Assembly: GCF_004923315.1 (NCBI RefSeq)
Contig: NZ_CP039647.1
Span: 845,001 to 909,000, forward strand
DNA from: Azospirillum sp. TSA2s
GTDB lineage: Bacteria > Pseudomonadota > Alphaproteobacteria > Azospirillales > Azospirillaceae
Direction: 5' to 3'
DNA length: 64,000 nt
Part shown: piece by piece, positions 37,190 through 46,122 of the stretch
Numbering within the stretch: position 1 is the first letter of the stretch
How the letters are laid out: every line of letters begins with the position of its first letter
Position numbers and translations under genes: made by a program
The notes under the pieces: model-generated
The model's input: the letters and a program-made list of their open reading frames with translations, nothing else
What the model was told of the DNA's origin: nothing
Databases searched by the model: none

Positions 37190-39211
37190 TTACCGCCGAT
37201 TGCCGGCCGGCTCGACGTCGAAGCGCAGATCGCCCAGCCGCCAGAAGGCGTTGGCATCAAGCGCGGAGGTGAATTTCACTGAAAGCTGCCGGGCATCGAC
37301 CCTGAGGTCGTAGGTCTCCATGCCGGGCGTGATCAGATAGGGCCCGAAGGTCTCGGCCGCGCCCTGCGGGTAGGGCCGCGCCTCCAGCGAGAGGTAGACG
37401 CCGACCGTCAGTCCCTGGAAGTCCGGTATGATCTGCCAGACATCCATCAGCGGCTGGCCGTCGCCGAGTTCGAACGGGCTGCTCTCGACATAGGCCTCGA
37501 AGCCCGCCCCCTCATCGCTGGTGCCAGCCTCATGGAAATAGAGCTTGCCCGCGCTGCTTGCCGCCAACGGATTGCCGAGCGACGAACGGTCGACCCAGGC
37601 GGTCCGATTGAAGGTGCCGATCGTCCAGTGTCCGGCGACATAGTTCCAGGCGACGTAATTGGAGCATTCCAGGTTCGTGGTGCCGGCGGGATAGAACATC
37701 CACAGCTCGGTGTATTCGGTGTTGGCGCCGATCCAGATCTTCTCCTGCTGGGCCGGCGACAGGTTCTCAAAGACGTAGTTCCGCACCGGACAGTCGAGCA
37801 CGCGTGGCGTGGAGCCGTCATAGAGGTAGAACTGCTTGCCCGGTCCGACCCAGAAGGCCCGGCCATCCTGCTCGTTCACCGCATTCGGCCCAATCGCCCC
37901 GCCGTCGCCGAGATACACGAAGCTGAAGATCAGCGTCGCATCGTAGCGCATGGCGTAGAGGCCCTTATCGGTCCAGATCAGGCACTGCCCGGAGCTGGCC
38001 CGGCCGGTGACGATCTGCGAACCGTTGCCGAGCGGAAAATCTCCGGCCTGATTGGTCTGTGACGGCGCCCAGGCGGTGTTGTCCTCCTGATCGCTCCACC
38101 GCACCAGCAGCGGCTGATAGGCGGTGCCGTCATGCGCACCCAGCGCCACCAGATGACGCTCAGGCGTCACTAGGATGGTGTTGACCTGGGATGGCGCGTT
38201 GGTGATGGCGGCGGCTCGCTGGCTGGTGTTCAGCTGCCACTCGTAGATGGTGCCGCCGCGCGGACAGGCGTTCAGATACTGGCCCCACGCGGCAAGACTC
38301 CAGGTCCGCGGGAAGTTGGACGATCCGGCGATTCCGGCGCCGAACCCGCCGCTGCCGAAGGTACCGAGGCCGTAGCCGCCGCCGCCGAGGCCGTTCTCGT
38401 TGCCGATGTTGAGTTCGTATTTAACCTCGACCGTCGTCGAGCCGCCGCTGCCCGTGGATGAGGCGGTGCCGCTGCCGGTGACGGTATAGGCGCCGGTGCT
38501 GGCGGCGGTCAGCCAGTAAGCCCGGTAATATTTGGCCGTGACGGTGCCGCCGCTGCCGGTGGCGGTGCTGGTTGCTGCCGAGGAATGCTCGACCTGATAG
38601 ACGTCGTCGGTCAGCCGGTAGATGGTGTAATCGCCGCTGAGCGTGATCCCGCCGCCAGCCGACGCCCCGGCATAGTTGACGATGTCGCCGGAAGCCAGGC
38701 CGTGACCGGTGTGGTTGACCGTCACGAAGGCCGAGCCGGACACCGTGTCGAAGGGGCCGGAGAGGCTGTAGTCGTCCCCGCCGACGGTGACGCCATTCAC
38801 CGCGCCGACCGGGCAATGGATGTAGACGGTGTCGCCGGTGACGGCGCCATGGCTGGCATGGGTGATCGTCACCGTGTTGGAGCCGGTCGTCGTTGCAATC
38901 GGGTTGCCGCCGCTAAGCGTGGCGGTCGAGCGGATCGGCGTGATGTTGAACAGCCGGCCGCCATAGAAGGCGTACAGCTTGGTGTGCGTGCCGATGGCGC
39001 CGAAGGCCCGGCCGTCATTGGCCGACCACGACAGCAGGCCGCGACAGACGCCGTCGAAGTCATCCACGGCGGCCAGCTCCCAGCCGCCGATGGGCTGCGG
39101 GCGGTCGCGGTAGAAGCGGACCTTGTCGCTATCGGTCCAGCGCGGCCGGGCGGCGAGGTCGGTCTCGTCCTTCACCACACCCGGCTTCAGTTCGATGCGG
39201 GCATAAGCCAT
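37190..39211 (-). CDS. Tail/neck hub protein, gp10-like (putative)
   Basis: A 673-residue protein, likely part of the short tail. The start ARIELKPGVVKDETDLAA and WTDSDKVRFYRDRPQPIGGW, and the repeated W-x-G/S strands (AYWLTAAST, ARPYPQGAAETFGPYL), resemble the beta-rich packaged-DNA stabilisation (P22 gp10-like) proteins of podoviruses. An insertion with Ser/Thr/Gly-rich strands (about residues 110-270) replaces part of the standard fold. It lies two bases downstream of the 372-residue protein. Function is inferred from fold-like features and position. Confidence 0.5.
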   Translation of the reverse strand: MAYARIELKPGVVKDETDLAARPRWTDSDKVRFYRDRPQPIGGWELAAVDDFDGVCRGLLSWSANDGRAFGAIGTHTKLYAFYGGRLFNITPIRSTATLSGGNPIATTTGSNTVTITHASHGAVTGDTVYIHCPVGAVNGVTVGGDDYSLSGPFDTVSGSAFVTVNHTGHGLASGDIVNYAGASAGGGITLSGDYTIYRLTDDVYQVEHSSAATSTATGSGGTVTAKYYRAYWLTAASTGAYTVTGSGTASSTGSGGSTTVEVKYELNIGNENGLGGGGYGLGTFGSGGFGAGIAGSSNFPRTWSLAAWGQYLNACPRGGTIYEWQLNTSQRAAAITNAPSQVNTILVTPERHLVALGAHDGTAYQPLLVRWSDQEDNTAWAPSQTNQAGDFPLGNGSQIVTGRASSGQCLIWTDKGLYAMRYDATLIFSFVYLGDGGAIGPNAVNEQDGRAFWVGPGKQFYLYDGSTPRVLDCPVRNYVFENLSPAQQEKIWIGANTEYTELWMFYPAGTTNLECSNYVAWNYVAGHWTIGTFNRTAWVDRSSLGNPLAASSAGKLYFHEAGTSDEGAGFEAYVESSPFELGDGQPLMDVWQIIPDFQGLTVGVYLSLEARPYPQGAAETFGPYLITPGMETYDLRVDARQLSVKFTSALDANAFWRLGDLRFDVEPAGNRR

Positions 39212-39212
39212 G

Positions 39213-40331
39213 TCAGATCAGCCCGGTCATCGTCGGGAAGCTGGAGCGGCTGGACTGAGCGAAGGCGCCAGCTTGCTTCATCGGGTTCGAGGTCGCCGAT
39301 GTCGAGGCGTTGGATGCGAACGGGTTGCTTCCGCTACCGAACAAAGAACCCGTCCCGGCCCCGAATAGGCTAGATAGAAAGTTGCTGCCGGCACCAGATC
39401 CGAACGAGCCGGAGGACTGGAAGAACGGGCTTGAACCGGAGAACAGCCCGGACCCGGAGGAGAACGGGTTGCTGCTCTGGCCCGCCAGCTGCTGGAAATA
39501 GCTGCTGAGTTTGCCCAGCGCGCCGCCGAGGCTGCTAGACGAACTGGCCGGCGTGGCGTAGGCGCCGAAGTTGATCGTCGCCCCATTCGCCTTCGCGGCG
39601 TCGTAGATGTTCTGGAGCGTGCCGCCGCCAATGTTCTGCTTGGCGTAATCGAACACGGACTGGTACTGGTCGGGCTTCAGCGCGGACAGGGTGCCAAGCT
39701 TCTCGCTGTAGAGGTCGTTCACCCATTTGTCGTAGCCGGCCTTGTCGAGGCCGCCCTGCTGCAGCATCTGGTTGCCGTAATTGACCCGGCCCCACCAGTC
39801 CTTCATCCAGGCGACCGGGTCGGATGGCGCGGAATATGCCGGCGTGCTGGCGGGCTGCTGGATCGGGCTGGATGCCTGAGGCACAGACGACGTGGGTGCC
39901 GCCTGGGGCTGGTTCAGCGTGATTCCGCGCGCCGCCGCCGCATCGAGGATGTTCTGATCGGTGCCGGGCGACTTGGTCCGCGCCCAATCGTACATGGACT
40001 GATAGTCGCCGGGGTCGAAGGACTGAAGCCGCCCCAGCTTCTCGTTGTAGAGGTCGCCCCAGGTTTGATTGAAGTGGCCGTCATCCCAGGTTCCGGCGTT
40101 CTTCATGTTCATGGCGTTCTCGGCCCGGCCCCACCAGTCCTGAAGCCAGTCGAGGCCGCCCGCATACTCGCGCAATCCAGTCGCCGGATTGGTGCCGCCG
40201 GAACCGCCAACGGCCTTCAGCGCCTCAGCGGCCTTTGGGGAGAGGTGAGCCATTATGGTATCGCCGCGGCGCCCGGACGCGGCAAGGGCGCAACCGCCGA
40301 CGCCGAACAGCGCCATCATCTTGGGGTGCAT
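39213..40331 (-). CDS. Virion-associated protein with DTI-AH motif
   Basis: A 372-residue protein. ATG 40331 is chosen, as GGAG lies six bases upstream; ATG 40253 is weaker. The start MHPKMMALFGVGGCALAAS is followed by DTIMAHLSPKAAEALKAVG and SGGTNPATGLREY, the same short motif as in the 345-residue protein. Two related repeats follow (LDWLQDWWGRAENAMNMKNA with LYNEKLGRLQSFDPGDYQS, and VAWMKDWWGRVNYGNQML with LYSEKLGTLSALKPDQYQS), so the gene contains an internal duplication. The tail is Ser/Gly-rich. Structural role inferred from position. Confidence 0.6.
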   Translation of the reverse strand: MHPKMMALFGVGGCALAASGRRGDTIMAHLSPKAAEALKAVGGSGGTNPATGLREYAGGLDWLQDWWGRAENAMNMKNAGTWDDGHFNQTWGDLYNEKLGRLQSFDPGDYQSMYDWARTKSPGTDQNILDAAAARGITLNQPQAAPTSSVPQASSPIQQPASTPAYSAPSDPVAWMKDWWGRVNYGNQMLQQGGLDKAGYDKWVNDLYSEKLGTLSALKPDQYQSVFDYAKQNIGGGTLQNIYDAAKANGATINFGAYATPASSSSSLGGALGKLSSYFQQLAGQSSNPFSSGSGLFSGSSPFFQSSGSFGSGAGSNFLSSLFGAGTGSLFGSGSNPFASNASTSATSNPMKQAGAFAQSSRSSFPTMTGLI

Positions 40332-40350
40332 GCGGGTCTCCAGATATTGG

Positions 40351-40378
40351 AAAGGCGCCGCGGGTTGGCCGGGCGCCT
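40351..40378 (-). terminator. Weak intrinsic terminator candidate
   Basis: On the minus strand, AGGCGCC (40372-40378) and GGCGCCT (40353-40359) form a 7-bp stem with a 12-nt loop, followed by TTCC after a short T run. It lies between the 138-residue and 372-residue genes. Confidence 0.3.
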
Positions 40379-40402
40379 GTGGGGTGGAGTGTTGTCGCGG
40401 GG

Positions 40403-40819
40403 TCAGGCCGGCCAGACGAGCGGCGGCAGCTCGGCAATCATCTGCTCCGGCGTCAGCGGATCGCGCCGGCCGGCAAGCACGTCGTCCAGGGCGGAGAAGC
40501 AGGCGGTCCAGACCGCAGAGCGCCACGTCCGCACCGCCAGCCCCTCGGCGTTCCAGCGCGGGTTGGGGTCGCCGATGTAGGAGACCGCGGCGGCGGCCGA
40601 GGAGTAGTTGCGCGGCGCCACGGTCGCGTCAAGGTGGCGCTGCACGGCGTCGGCGACCTGCTGCTTCAGCGCGGCGGCGATTTCTTCCGGGGGGATCGGC
40701 TCCACATCCCACACCCGAATGATCCGGCCATACTCCGGGTCTTCCGTGTCCGTGTAGGTGGCGGCGCGGCGGTGGGTGCGAGCGTCGAAGGTCGGAACGG
40801 TCTCGTGAATGGTTGCCAT
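40403..40819 (-). CDS. Small phage protein after the tail fibre gene
   Basis: A 138-residue protein starting MATIHETVPTFDARTHRRAA at ATG 40819, four bases from the frame of the tail-fibre gene. The middle (IPPEEIAAALKQQVADAVQRH) is helical and the end (SALDDVLAGRRDPLTPEQMI) resembles phage tail assembly chaperone-like or fibre-associated proteins. No domain was recognised with confidence. Confidence 0.65.
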   Translation of the reverse strand: MATIHETVPTFDARTHRRAATYTDTEDPEYGRIIRVWDVEPIPPEEIAAALKQQVADAVQRHLDATVAPRNYSSAAAAVSYIGDPNPRWNAEGLAVRTWRSAVWTACFSALDDVLAGRRDPLTPEQMIAELPPLVWPA

Positions 40820-40827
40820 GGCGAACC

Positions 40828-42954
40828 TCAGGCGATGTAGGTGAAGCCGGTTGGTGCGGGCGAAGACCACGAGCCAGGGCTGAACCGGGCCGTGACGCTT
40901 GGAGACGCGCCGCCAGAGCCGCTGCCGAAGGCGGGGAAGAAGGACCCCGCAATGCCGGTGTATGCGGCATTCGTCCCGGCGGTTGGGTCGCCACCGCCCT
41001 GCCAGACACCGTTGACGCGGAACCAAATCTTACCGTTGATAGCGTCAACGGCGATGCCAACCACATCGCCGTTGACGCAGACCGAACCGTAGGCAACCTC
41101 AGTATTGCCGTTGACCTTATTGCCTACGTACGCTTCGTAAGCATACCCGTAGGCGTCATTGCCTGGGTACGATCCGATATTTCCTGACGCCGACATGATG
41201 CCGACGATGGCGCCGCCGACATTGATGCACAAGATTTCCCAATAATATTTCCCAGCCGCGACGCTGTTAGTCGCGCGCACAGACCCTTGACTTAAATTGA
41301 TCGACGCCGTGAGATTTCCGTTCGACAGCGTCATTGCGGAATACTTGTCGGACGGGTTCCATGTCGTCATGGATGCGATTGTGGCGAGAGCGGAGGCACG
41401 AACCTTGCGCATCGCGGAGGCTGAGGTATCCCAGATCGGCAAAAAGTCGTTCGCCTGATCGACGTTGCCGGGCGTGAGTTCCGTCAGCGCATTGGTCCAG
41501 CCGGACAGAGCGGAGGGGGTGACGGCAAGCGTCGTGCTGGTGCCGGTGGCCGCGTCGGAGGCAGTCGCAGCGGTGAATCCGCCGCCTCCCGACAGTTGCC
41601 AATAGGTGCCGTCGTAGACCAGAAGCACCCGCGTGTTGGCCGGCAGATCGCCAGCCACAAGAGCCGAGCCGTTCTTCTGGATCGTTACAGCCCCTAGGCT
41701 ATTGGCGTTCAGCGTTGCCGTTCCGGTGTTTGCCGATGCGCCGGTCTGGAGGCTGATCGCCACGCCACGGGCAAGGGTAGCCGCTGGGCTGGCTGTGCAG
41801 GTCAGAACGTTCGCCGTGCCGCCGGCCGTGCCGCCTTCGCAGACCTTGGCCGGAATAACCTGATACCCCGACCCATCAGACTTTACCGTCAGAACCTGCC
41901 CAGCATTGGCGGTGGTGATCGCCGGAAGATTGAGCCCGGCTGCCGATGCGGCAGCGTCAACTGCATAGCCGCGAGCCCCCTTGTAGGTCCCATCCACGAG
42001 GGCCGTCGACGTGCTCCAGATGGCGGCTGTTCCGGCCCACCCGGACGCGGTTCCCGACCAGCCAGAGGCCGTCCCAGCCCACCCGGACGCGGTTCCACTC
42101 CAGCCCGAGGCCGTCGAAGCCCAGCCCGACGCAGTGCTTGACCAGCCAGACGCCGTTCCCGCCCAGGCGCTCGCCGTCCCAGCCTGGGCCGTGGCATCCG
42201 AGACATAGGCCCGCGCGCTCTTATAGGTGCCGTCCACTGTCGTGCGGGTGCCGGCCGCCCATTCCTTGGCTGAATAGCCGGTGCCGTCGACATCGGTACC
42301 GAACTGCTGCGCCCACAGCTTGGCCGCACCGCCCGGCGGGACGCCGCTGCCACCGACCGCCCAGGCCTGCGCACTGTACAGCGTGCCGGTAACGGTCGTG
42401 CCGGTGATGTTGGCCCACGCCGACGCGGTGTCGACGAAGGTCTGCGCCTCGCCGACCCGCATGGCGTCGGAACTCGCGGTTCCGGCGGCGAGATTGGTGA
42501 TCCGCTGCCCATTGAACGACACCGACGCCGTCGGCGCCCGCACCTTGTCCAGGGTCGGGTCGCCGCGGCCGAAGTTGGTGCCGTCGTTGTAGATCCACGC
42601 CCGCTCGCCGGCAGCCACCGTCACCGGCGTTCCGGCCGCCGGCGCGATCACCACCGGTCCGGAGGCTTGATTCACCACCAGCTTGACCTGCTCGACCTGC
42701 GGCACCGTTGCTGTGCAGGTCTGTGTGCTGGTCCCGGTGAAGACCCAAACCTTGTTGCGCTGCTGGTCGGTGGCGTAGTTGGTGCTGGTCAGCGTCGTCC
42801 CGGTCGAGGTGCCGAGCGCGATCGTGGTGACGCCGTCGATCTGCTGGTCGAGCAGGTCGAAGTTGGTGTTCAGGTAGGGATCGCCCCAGATGTTGACGTT
42901 TGACGCGAGCGTCTGCTTGCGCGTGCGCCCGCGCGTCGTGGCGGTATCAGCCAT
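40828..42954 (-). CDS. Tail fibre protein with SPRY-like C-terminus
   Basis: A 708-residue probable tail fibre or receptor-binding protein. The N-terminus (NIWGDPYLNTNFDLLDQQID) is the typical base that anchors fibres to the particle. The middle is a collagen-like or beta-stranded shaft: a run of seven-residue repeats TASGWSG/TASGWAG (about 10 copies, near residues 265-320) and repeated VDGTYKSARAY / VDGTYKGARGY blocks. The C-terminus is SPRY-like (VVGIAVDAINGKIWFRVNGV and GIAGSFFPAFG), as found in other tail fibres. This region should set host range and is expected to vary quickly. Confidence 0.75.
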   Translation of the reverse strand: MADTATTRGRTRKQTLASNVNIWGDPYLNTNFDLLDQQIDGVTTIALGTSTGTTLTSTNYATDQQRNKVWVFTGTSTQTCTATVPQVEQVKLVVNQASGPVVIAPAAGTPVTVAAGERAWIYNDGTNFGRGDPTLDKVRAPTASVSFNGQRITNLAAGTASSDAMRVGEAQTFVDTASAWANITGTTVTGTLYSAQAWAVGGSGVPPGGAAKLWAQQFGTDVDGTGYSAKEWAAGTRTTVDGTYKSARAYVSDATAQAGTASAWAGTASGWSSTASGWASTASGWSGTASGWAGTASGWSGTASGWAGTAAIWSTSTALVDGTYKGARGYAVDAAASAAGLNLPAITTANAGQVLTVKSDGSGYQVIPAKVCEGGTAGGTANVLTCTASPAATLARGVAISLQTGASANTGTATLNANSLGAVTIQKNGSALVAGDLPANTRVLLVYDGTYWQLSGGGGFTAATASDAATGTSTTLAVTPSALSGWTNALTELTPGNVDQANDFLPIWDTSASAMRKVRASALATIASMTTWNPSDKYSAMTLSNGNLTASINLSQGSVRATNSVAAGKYYWEILCINVGGAIVGIMSASGNIGSYPGNDAYGYAYEAYVGNKVNGNTEVAYGSVCVNGDVVGIAVDAINGKIWFRVNGVWQGGGDPTAGTNAAYTGIAGSFFPAFGSGSGGASPSVTARFSPGSWSSPAPTGFTYIA

Positions 42955-42969
42955 GGGCCGGGAGTCCTC

Positions 42970-43233
42970 TTACAACGCGGTGCCGGTGCCGAAATGGCGC
43001 CAGCCGGTGCCGTCCGAAACGGCCGGGATCGGCGGATTTGCGGTGCTGGTCTCCACCGCGATCCAGCGCGGCGGCAGTTTGGCCGGCGGAAGGTTGCCGG
43101 CGCCGTAGACCGGCAGCAGCGCCTGCGCTTGGAGTCGGGTGATCTCCACCTCCAGCGTGCGCTTCATCTCGCGCGCCCACTGGTCGAGCAGCGGATTCCC
43201 GGTCTGTGGCGGATCAGGGAGGCGAACGGCCAT
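42970..43233 (-). CDS. Small phage structural protein
   Basis: An 87-residue protein encoded one base from the adaptor gene. It begins AVRLPDPPQTGNPLLDQWA and has a short coiled helix (REMKRTLEVEITRLQAQA), then a proline-rich loop and HFGTGTAL at the end. Small helical proteins of this kind sit between adaptor and fibre genes in podoviruses and may help to attach the fibre. No homolog recognised. Confidence 0.65.
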   Translation of the reverse strand: MAVRLPDPPQTGNPLLDQWAREMKRTLEVEITRLQAQALLPVYGAGNLPPAKLPPRWIAVETSTANPPIPAVSDGTGWRHFGTGTAL

Positions 43234-43865
43234 CAGATGCCGCCCCGGTCGACGACGATGCCGCGCTTTTCGAAATCATCCTCGATCATCAGCTGGCGCA
43301 TCTCGACGTCGGCGACCTCCAGCCAGTGATTCTTCTCGGCATCGTCCTTCATGTATTCGTTCGCGAAGGCGAGGCAGACGGCCCGGATCAGGCGCGGGGC
43401 CTTGTCGGTCAGGAAATTGGTCGCGGTCGCGGTCGAGAGCGCCGCCGGCTCCTGCCAGAAGCGCCATGCCAGCGTGTATTGCTGGTCGGCGGCGACAGCG
43501 AACTCGGCTGCAGTGCCGGCGACGCCGAACCGGTCCGGCTGGCCGGTCTGCACCGCGCCGGCGCTGTCGTAGACCCGCATGTCGTCGATCTCCTCCACCG
43601 TGACGCGGTCGAGATCGAAGGTCGCCGGAGTCGTGACGCGCAGCCGGGCGGTGGCGAGGTAGCGCGGCGGCAGGGCCAGTGAGGTGGCAGACGCCGTCAG
43701 CGTGCCGGTGGTGCTGGTCAGCATCTCTCGGACCCGCAGGCGGCGGTAGATATAGGCCTGGGCGTCGGTCAGGATCTCGTCGGCGGGCACGTCCTTGTTG
43801 ATCCAGGTCCGGATCGAGCCGGCCGCGCCCTTGGTGCCGGTCAGGGAGGTGTAATCCATGGTCAC
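43233..43865 (-). CDS. Head-tail adaptor protein (putative)
   Basis: A 210-residue helical protein. SLTGTKGAAGSIRTWINKDVP and the VPADEILTDAQAYIYRRLRV start, the strand LTASATSLALPPRYLATARL and the end helix KNHWLEVADVEMRQLMIEDD resemble adaptor (gp4-like) proteins that join portal and tail in podoviruses. It follows the Ntn-hydrolase-like gene with a four-base overlap, and precedes the tail-fibre group. Name rests on fold-like features and location. Confidence 0.6.
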   Translation of the reverse strand: MTMDYTSLTGTKGAAGSIRTWINKDVPADEILTDAQAYIYRRLRVREMLTSTTGTLTASATSLALPPRYLATARLRVTTPATFDLDRVTVEEIDDMRVYDSAGAVQTGQPDRFGVAGTAAEFAVAADQQYTLAWRFWQEPAALSTATATNFLTDKAPRLIRAVCLAFANEYMKDDAEKNHWLEVADVEMRQLMIEDDFEKRGIVVDRGGI

Positions 43866-44404
43866 TCCGCCAGCAGATGGACGAAGGGTTCGCCGCCGCA
43901 GCCAGTATTGCCATGGACTGCGGCGCGAATGGCGGCCAGCATGATTGTTCGGGCGTCGGTGAGGCCGGCTGAGCGCATCGTAAAGGCGGCCCCCTCCGCG
44001 AAGTCACATCCACTACCTGCGGCATAAAGCGCCCGATCCGGCACCGTCGAAGCCCCAAAGGCGCTGCAGAGCGGGAGGATGCGATGCGGTGAGGCAAGAA
44101 TGGTTCCGCCGCGAAAATAGGCGGCCTCGCCATCCTCGATCTTTGCCGGCACGCCAAGATCCTCCCAAATGCTCATCAGCCACTTGCGAAGCTCGGATGC
44201 GCTCCAGCAGACATTGATCTCGCTGGACCGATCAAAGACGGTGGTACGCACTGCGTTCGATCCGCTGACGGCGATCGCACCACCATCCACCAACGCCCAT
44301 TTCGGGGTGCAGTCGGAGACGATGACGTTTCCGGCGGTCACCCGCTGGTCGGAGCCGATCCAGGTCCCAACTCCCGGTTCATGCATGGCGCAGATGATCG
44401 TCAT
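43862..44404 (-). CDS. HslV/proteasome-like Ntn-hydrolase homolog in a phage
   Basis: A 180-residue protein resembling the HslV protease subunit. The start MTIICAMHEPG places a Thr at the position of the catalytic nucleophile after Met removal; GTWIGSDQRVTAGN matches the IGGDGQVTLGN region of HslV, and the end YAAGSGCDFAEGAAFTMR matches its AIGSGGPYAQAAARAL segment. Catalytic Lys and Asp positions cannot be confirmed by eye. It may be a protease that matures capsid proteins, or an inactive relative. It is separated from the methyltransferase-glycosyltransferase gene by three bases. No HslU ATPase is seen in the window. Confidence 0.65.
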   Translation of the reverse strand: MTIICAMHEPGVGTWIGSDQRVTAGNVIVSDCTPKWALVDGGAIAVSGSNAVRTTVFDRSSEINVCWSASELRKWLMSIWEDLGVPAKIEDGEAAYFRGGTILASPHRILPLCSAFGASTVPDRALYAAGSGCDFAEGAAFTMRSAGLTDARTIMLAAIRAAVHGNTGCGGEPFVHLLAE

Positions 44405-44407
44405 GGC

Positions 44408-46051
44408 TCACTCCGCCGCCAGTTGGGCCGGCTCCTCGGCCTGCTCGCCATCCGCCTCCGCGGCGTCCTCCTCCGCCGGCCGGTCGCGCATCAGCAGCGC
44501 CTCGGCGACGGCTTCGACCGCCTGATCGGGCGTGATGACCGCCTGGCACATCGCGGCGCCGGTGATGCGGTCCTGGCGGCAGCGGTCCCAGCCGTGGTGC
44601 AGGCGGGCGCAGGGCCAGCAGGACGGAGCATCCGGCCCCTTCGGCGTCAGTACCACCGTGTTGCGCCAGTGCTTCGTCAGCATGTTGGGCGAGGAGTGCG
44701 ACAGGAAGACGACCTTCGGCACCTCGTCGAGGCAGACGGCGTTCAAGACGCCGGTTTCCGGCCCGATCACGACGTCGACCTGCTGGGCGAGCGCCATTGT
44801 GGCGCGCACCGGCCAGAATCCGGAGGTCCGCACCAGCCGCTTCGCCGTGCCGAAATACTGGACCGCCGCATCCTGAATGACCTCCTCCATCTCCTGGCAC
44901 TTCTCGTCGCCGGCCAGGATGATGGTGAGGTCCGGCACCGCGTAGAGCAGCCGCACGATGGCCTGAGGCATATGCGGCCACGTCTTGTGGACGCTGGACC
45001 CCGACAGCACCCACAGCGCTTTCCGGCCGGGGTAGGCGTCGATCACCGTCTGCCGGCAGCGCTCGACCTCCATCTCGGTCGGGTAGAACCGAACCCGGAA
45101 GTCGTGCGGCACGCCGGCCAGATCGTGGGTGCGCTCCAGATAGTTCACGTCGCAGAGCCGGCGGCGGACCTCGTCCGGGTAGCTGTCGTTCACCCGGCCG
45201 GGGATCGTCAGCAGCTGGCCCTCAATGGACTCGCAGAGGTTCACGATGCGGTCGTAGCGCTCGCCCATCAGCGACCAATATTCACCGAGCCGCTCGTTCG
45301 GGATCTGGTCCTTGTCGACGATGATGAAGGCGTCGATGTGCGGATCGTGCTGGATCACCGACACGCCCGGGTTCGCCGACATGTAGGTCACGAACCAGCC
45401 GTCACCCTTCAGGTGCGGCAGGATCGACGCGGCCATGATCTGGTCGCCATAGGCGCCGAGGCGCACCACCATGCAGGACTTGGCCGGCTTGCGGAACGGC
45501 GCGTAGACCGTCTCGTCGTCGCCACGCTTGCGGAACACCAGCAGGAACGAATACTCGCTGCCGCCGTCACGGGTCTCATCCTCCAGCACCGTCCAGCCCT
45601 GCCCGGTCGCCGCGGTCAGGTCGGACATGGCCTTCAGGATATCCTCCGGCCGGAAATCGTGCTTGTGGTCGGGGTTCGAGCCGGGGGTGCCACAGCGCGG
45701 GTAGAGGTCGGCGTGCGGAAGGTAGAGGCAGAGGTGCCCACCCGGGGCGACGACGCGCCACCATTCCGCGAGAGCCGAGCGCCAGTCGACGATGTGCTCC
45801 AGGCAGTGCGAAGACACGACAGCGTCGAACGAGGCGTCCACGAACATCAGCGGCTGGTCGGCGCGGGCCTGGATGTCCGTCACCCGCTGCCCGCCGTAAT
45901 CGACCGAGGCGTCCAGCGTGACCCAATGCGGGAAGATGCGGTTGGCGCCGGCGCCGACGTCAAGGACGCGGCCACGGGTGTAGGGAACCAGCAGGTGCCA
46001 GACCTTGGCCAGCTCGCGGCCGGACCAATCCTCATTCGATTTCCAGACCAT
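44408..46051 (-). CDS. Fusion of SAM methyltransferase and GT9-like glycosyltransferase
   Basis: A 547-residue fused enzyme. The N-terminal part (residues 1-175) is a class I methyltransferase: RVLDVGAGANRIFPHW (SAM loop), DAVVSSHCLEHIVDW, and RVVAPGGHLCLYLPHAD. From about residue 190 a glycosyltransferase of family 9 follows (SCMVVRLGAYGDQIMAASI start; LSGSSVHKTWPHM and GPETGVLNAVCLDE), related to heptosyltransferases. The C-terminus has an acidic tail (AEEDAAEADGEQAEE). It might modify the host LPS or a phage component. ATG 46051 has GGAG upstream. Found between capsid and adaptor genes, it looks like a moron. Confidence 0.8.
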   Translation of the reverse strand: MVWKSNEDWSGRELAKVWHLLVPYTRGRVLDVGAGANRIFPHWVTLDASVDYGGQRVTDIQARADQPLMFVDASFDAVVSSHCLEHIVDWRSALAEWWRVVAPGGHLCLYLPHADLYPRCGTPGSNPDHKHDFRPEDILKAMSDLTAATGQGWTVLEDETRDGGSEYSFLLVFRKRGDDETVYAPFRKPAKSCMVVRLGAYGDQIMAASILPHLKGDGWFVTYMSANPGVSVIQHDPHIDAFIIVDKDQIPNERLGEYWSLMGERYDRIVNLCESIEGQLLTIPGRVNDSYPDEVRRRLCDVNYLERTHDLAGVPHDFRVRFYPTEMEVERCRQTVIDAYPGRKALWVLSGSSVHKTWPHMPQAIVRLLYAVPDLTIILAGDEKCQEMEEVIQDAAVQYFGTAKRLVRTSGFWPVRATMALAQQVDVVIGPETGVLNAVCLDEVPKVVFLSHSSPNMLTKHWRNTVVLTPKGPDAPSCWPCARLHHGWDRCRQDRITGAAMCQAVITPDQAVEAVAEALLMRDRPAEEDAAEADGEQAEEPAQLAAE

Positions 46052-46122
46052 GGTGTCTCCGGTGCCGCGCCCGTGGGTGGCGGCTGAAGGGGTGATGGTA
46101 TCGGTGTGGGGTCTTGCGATGA

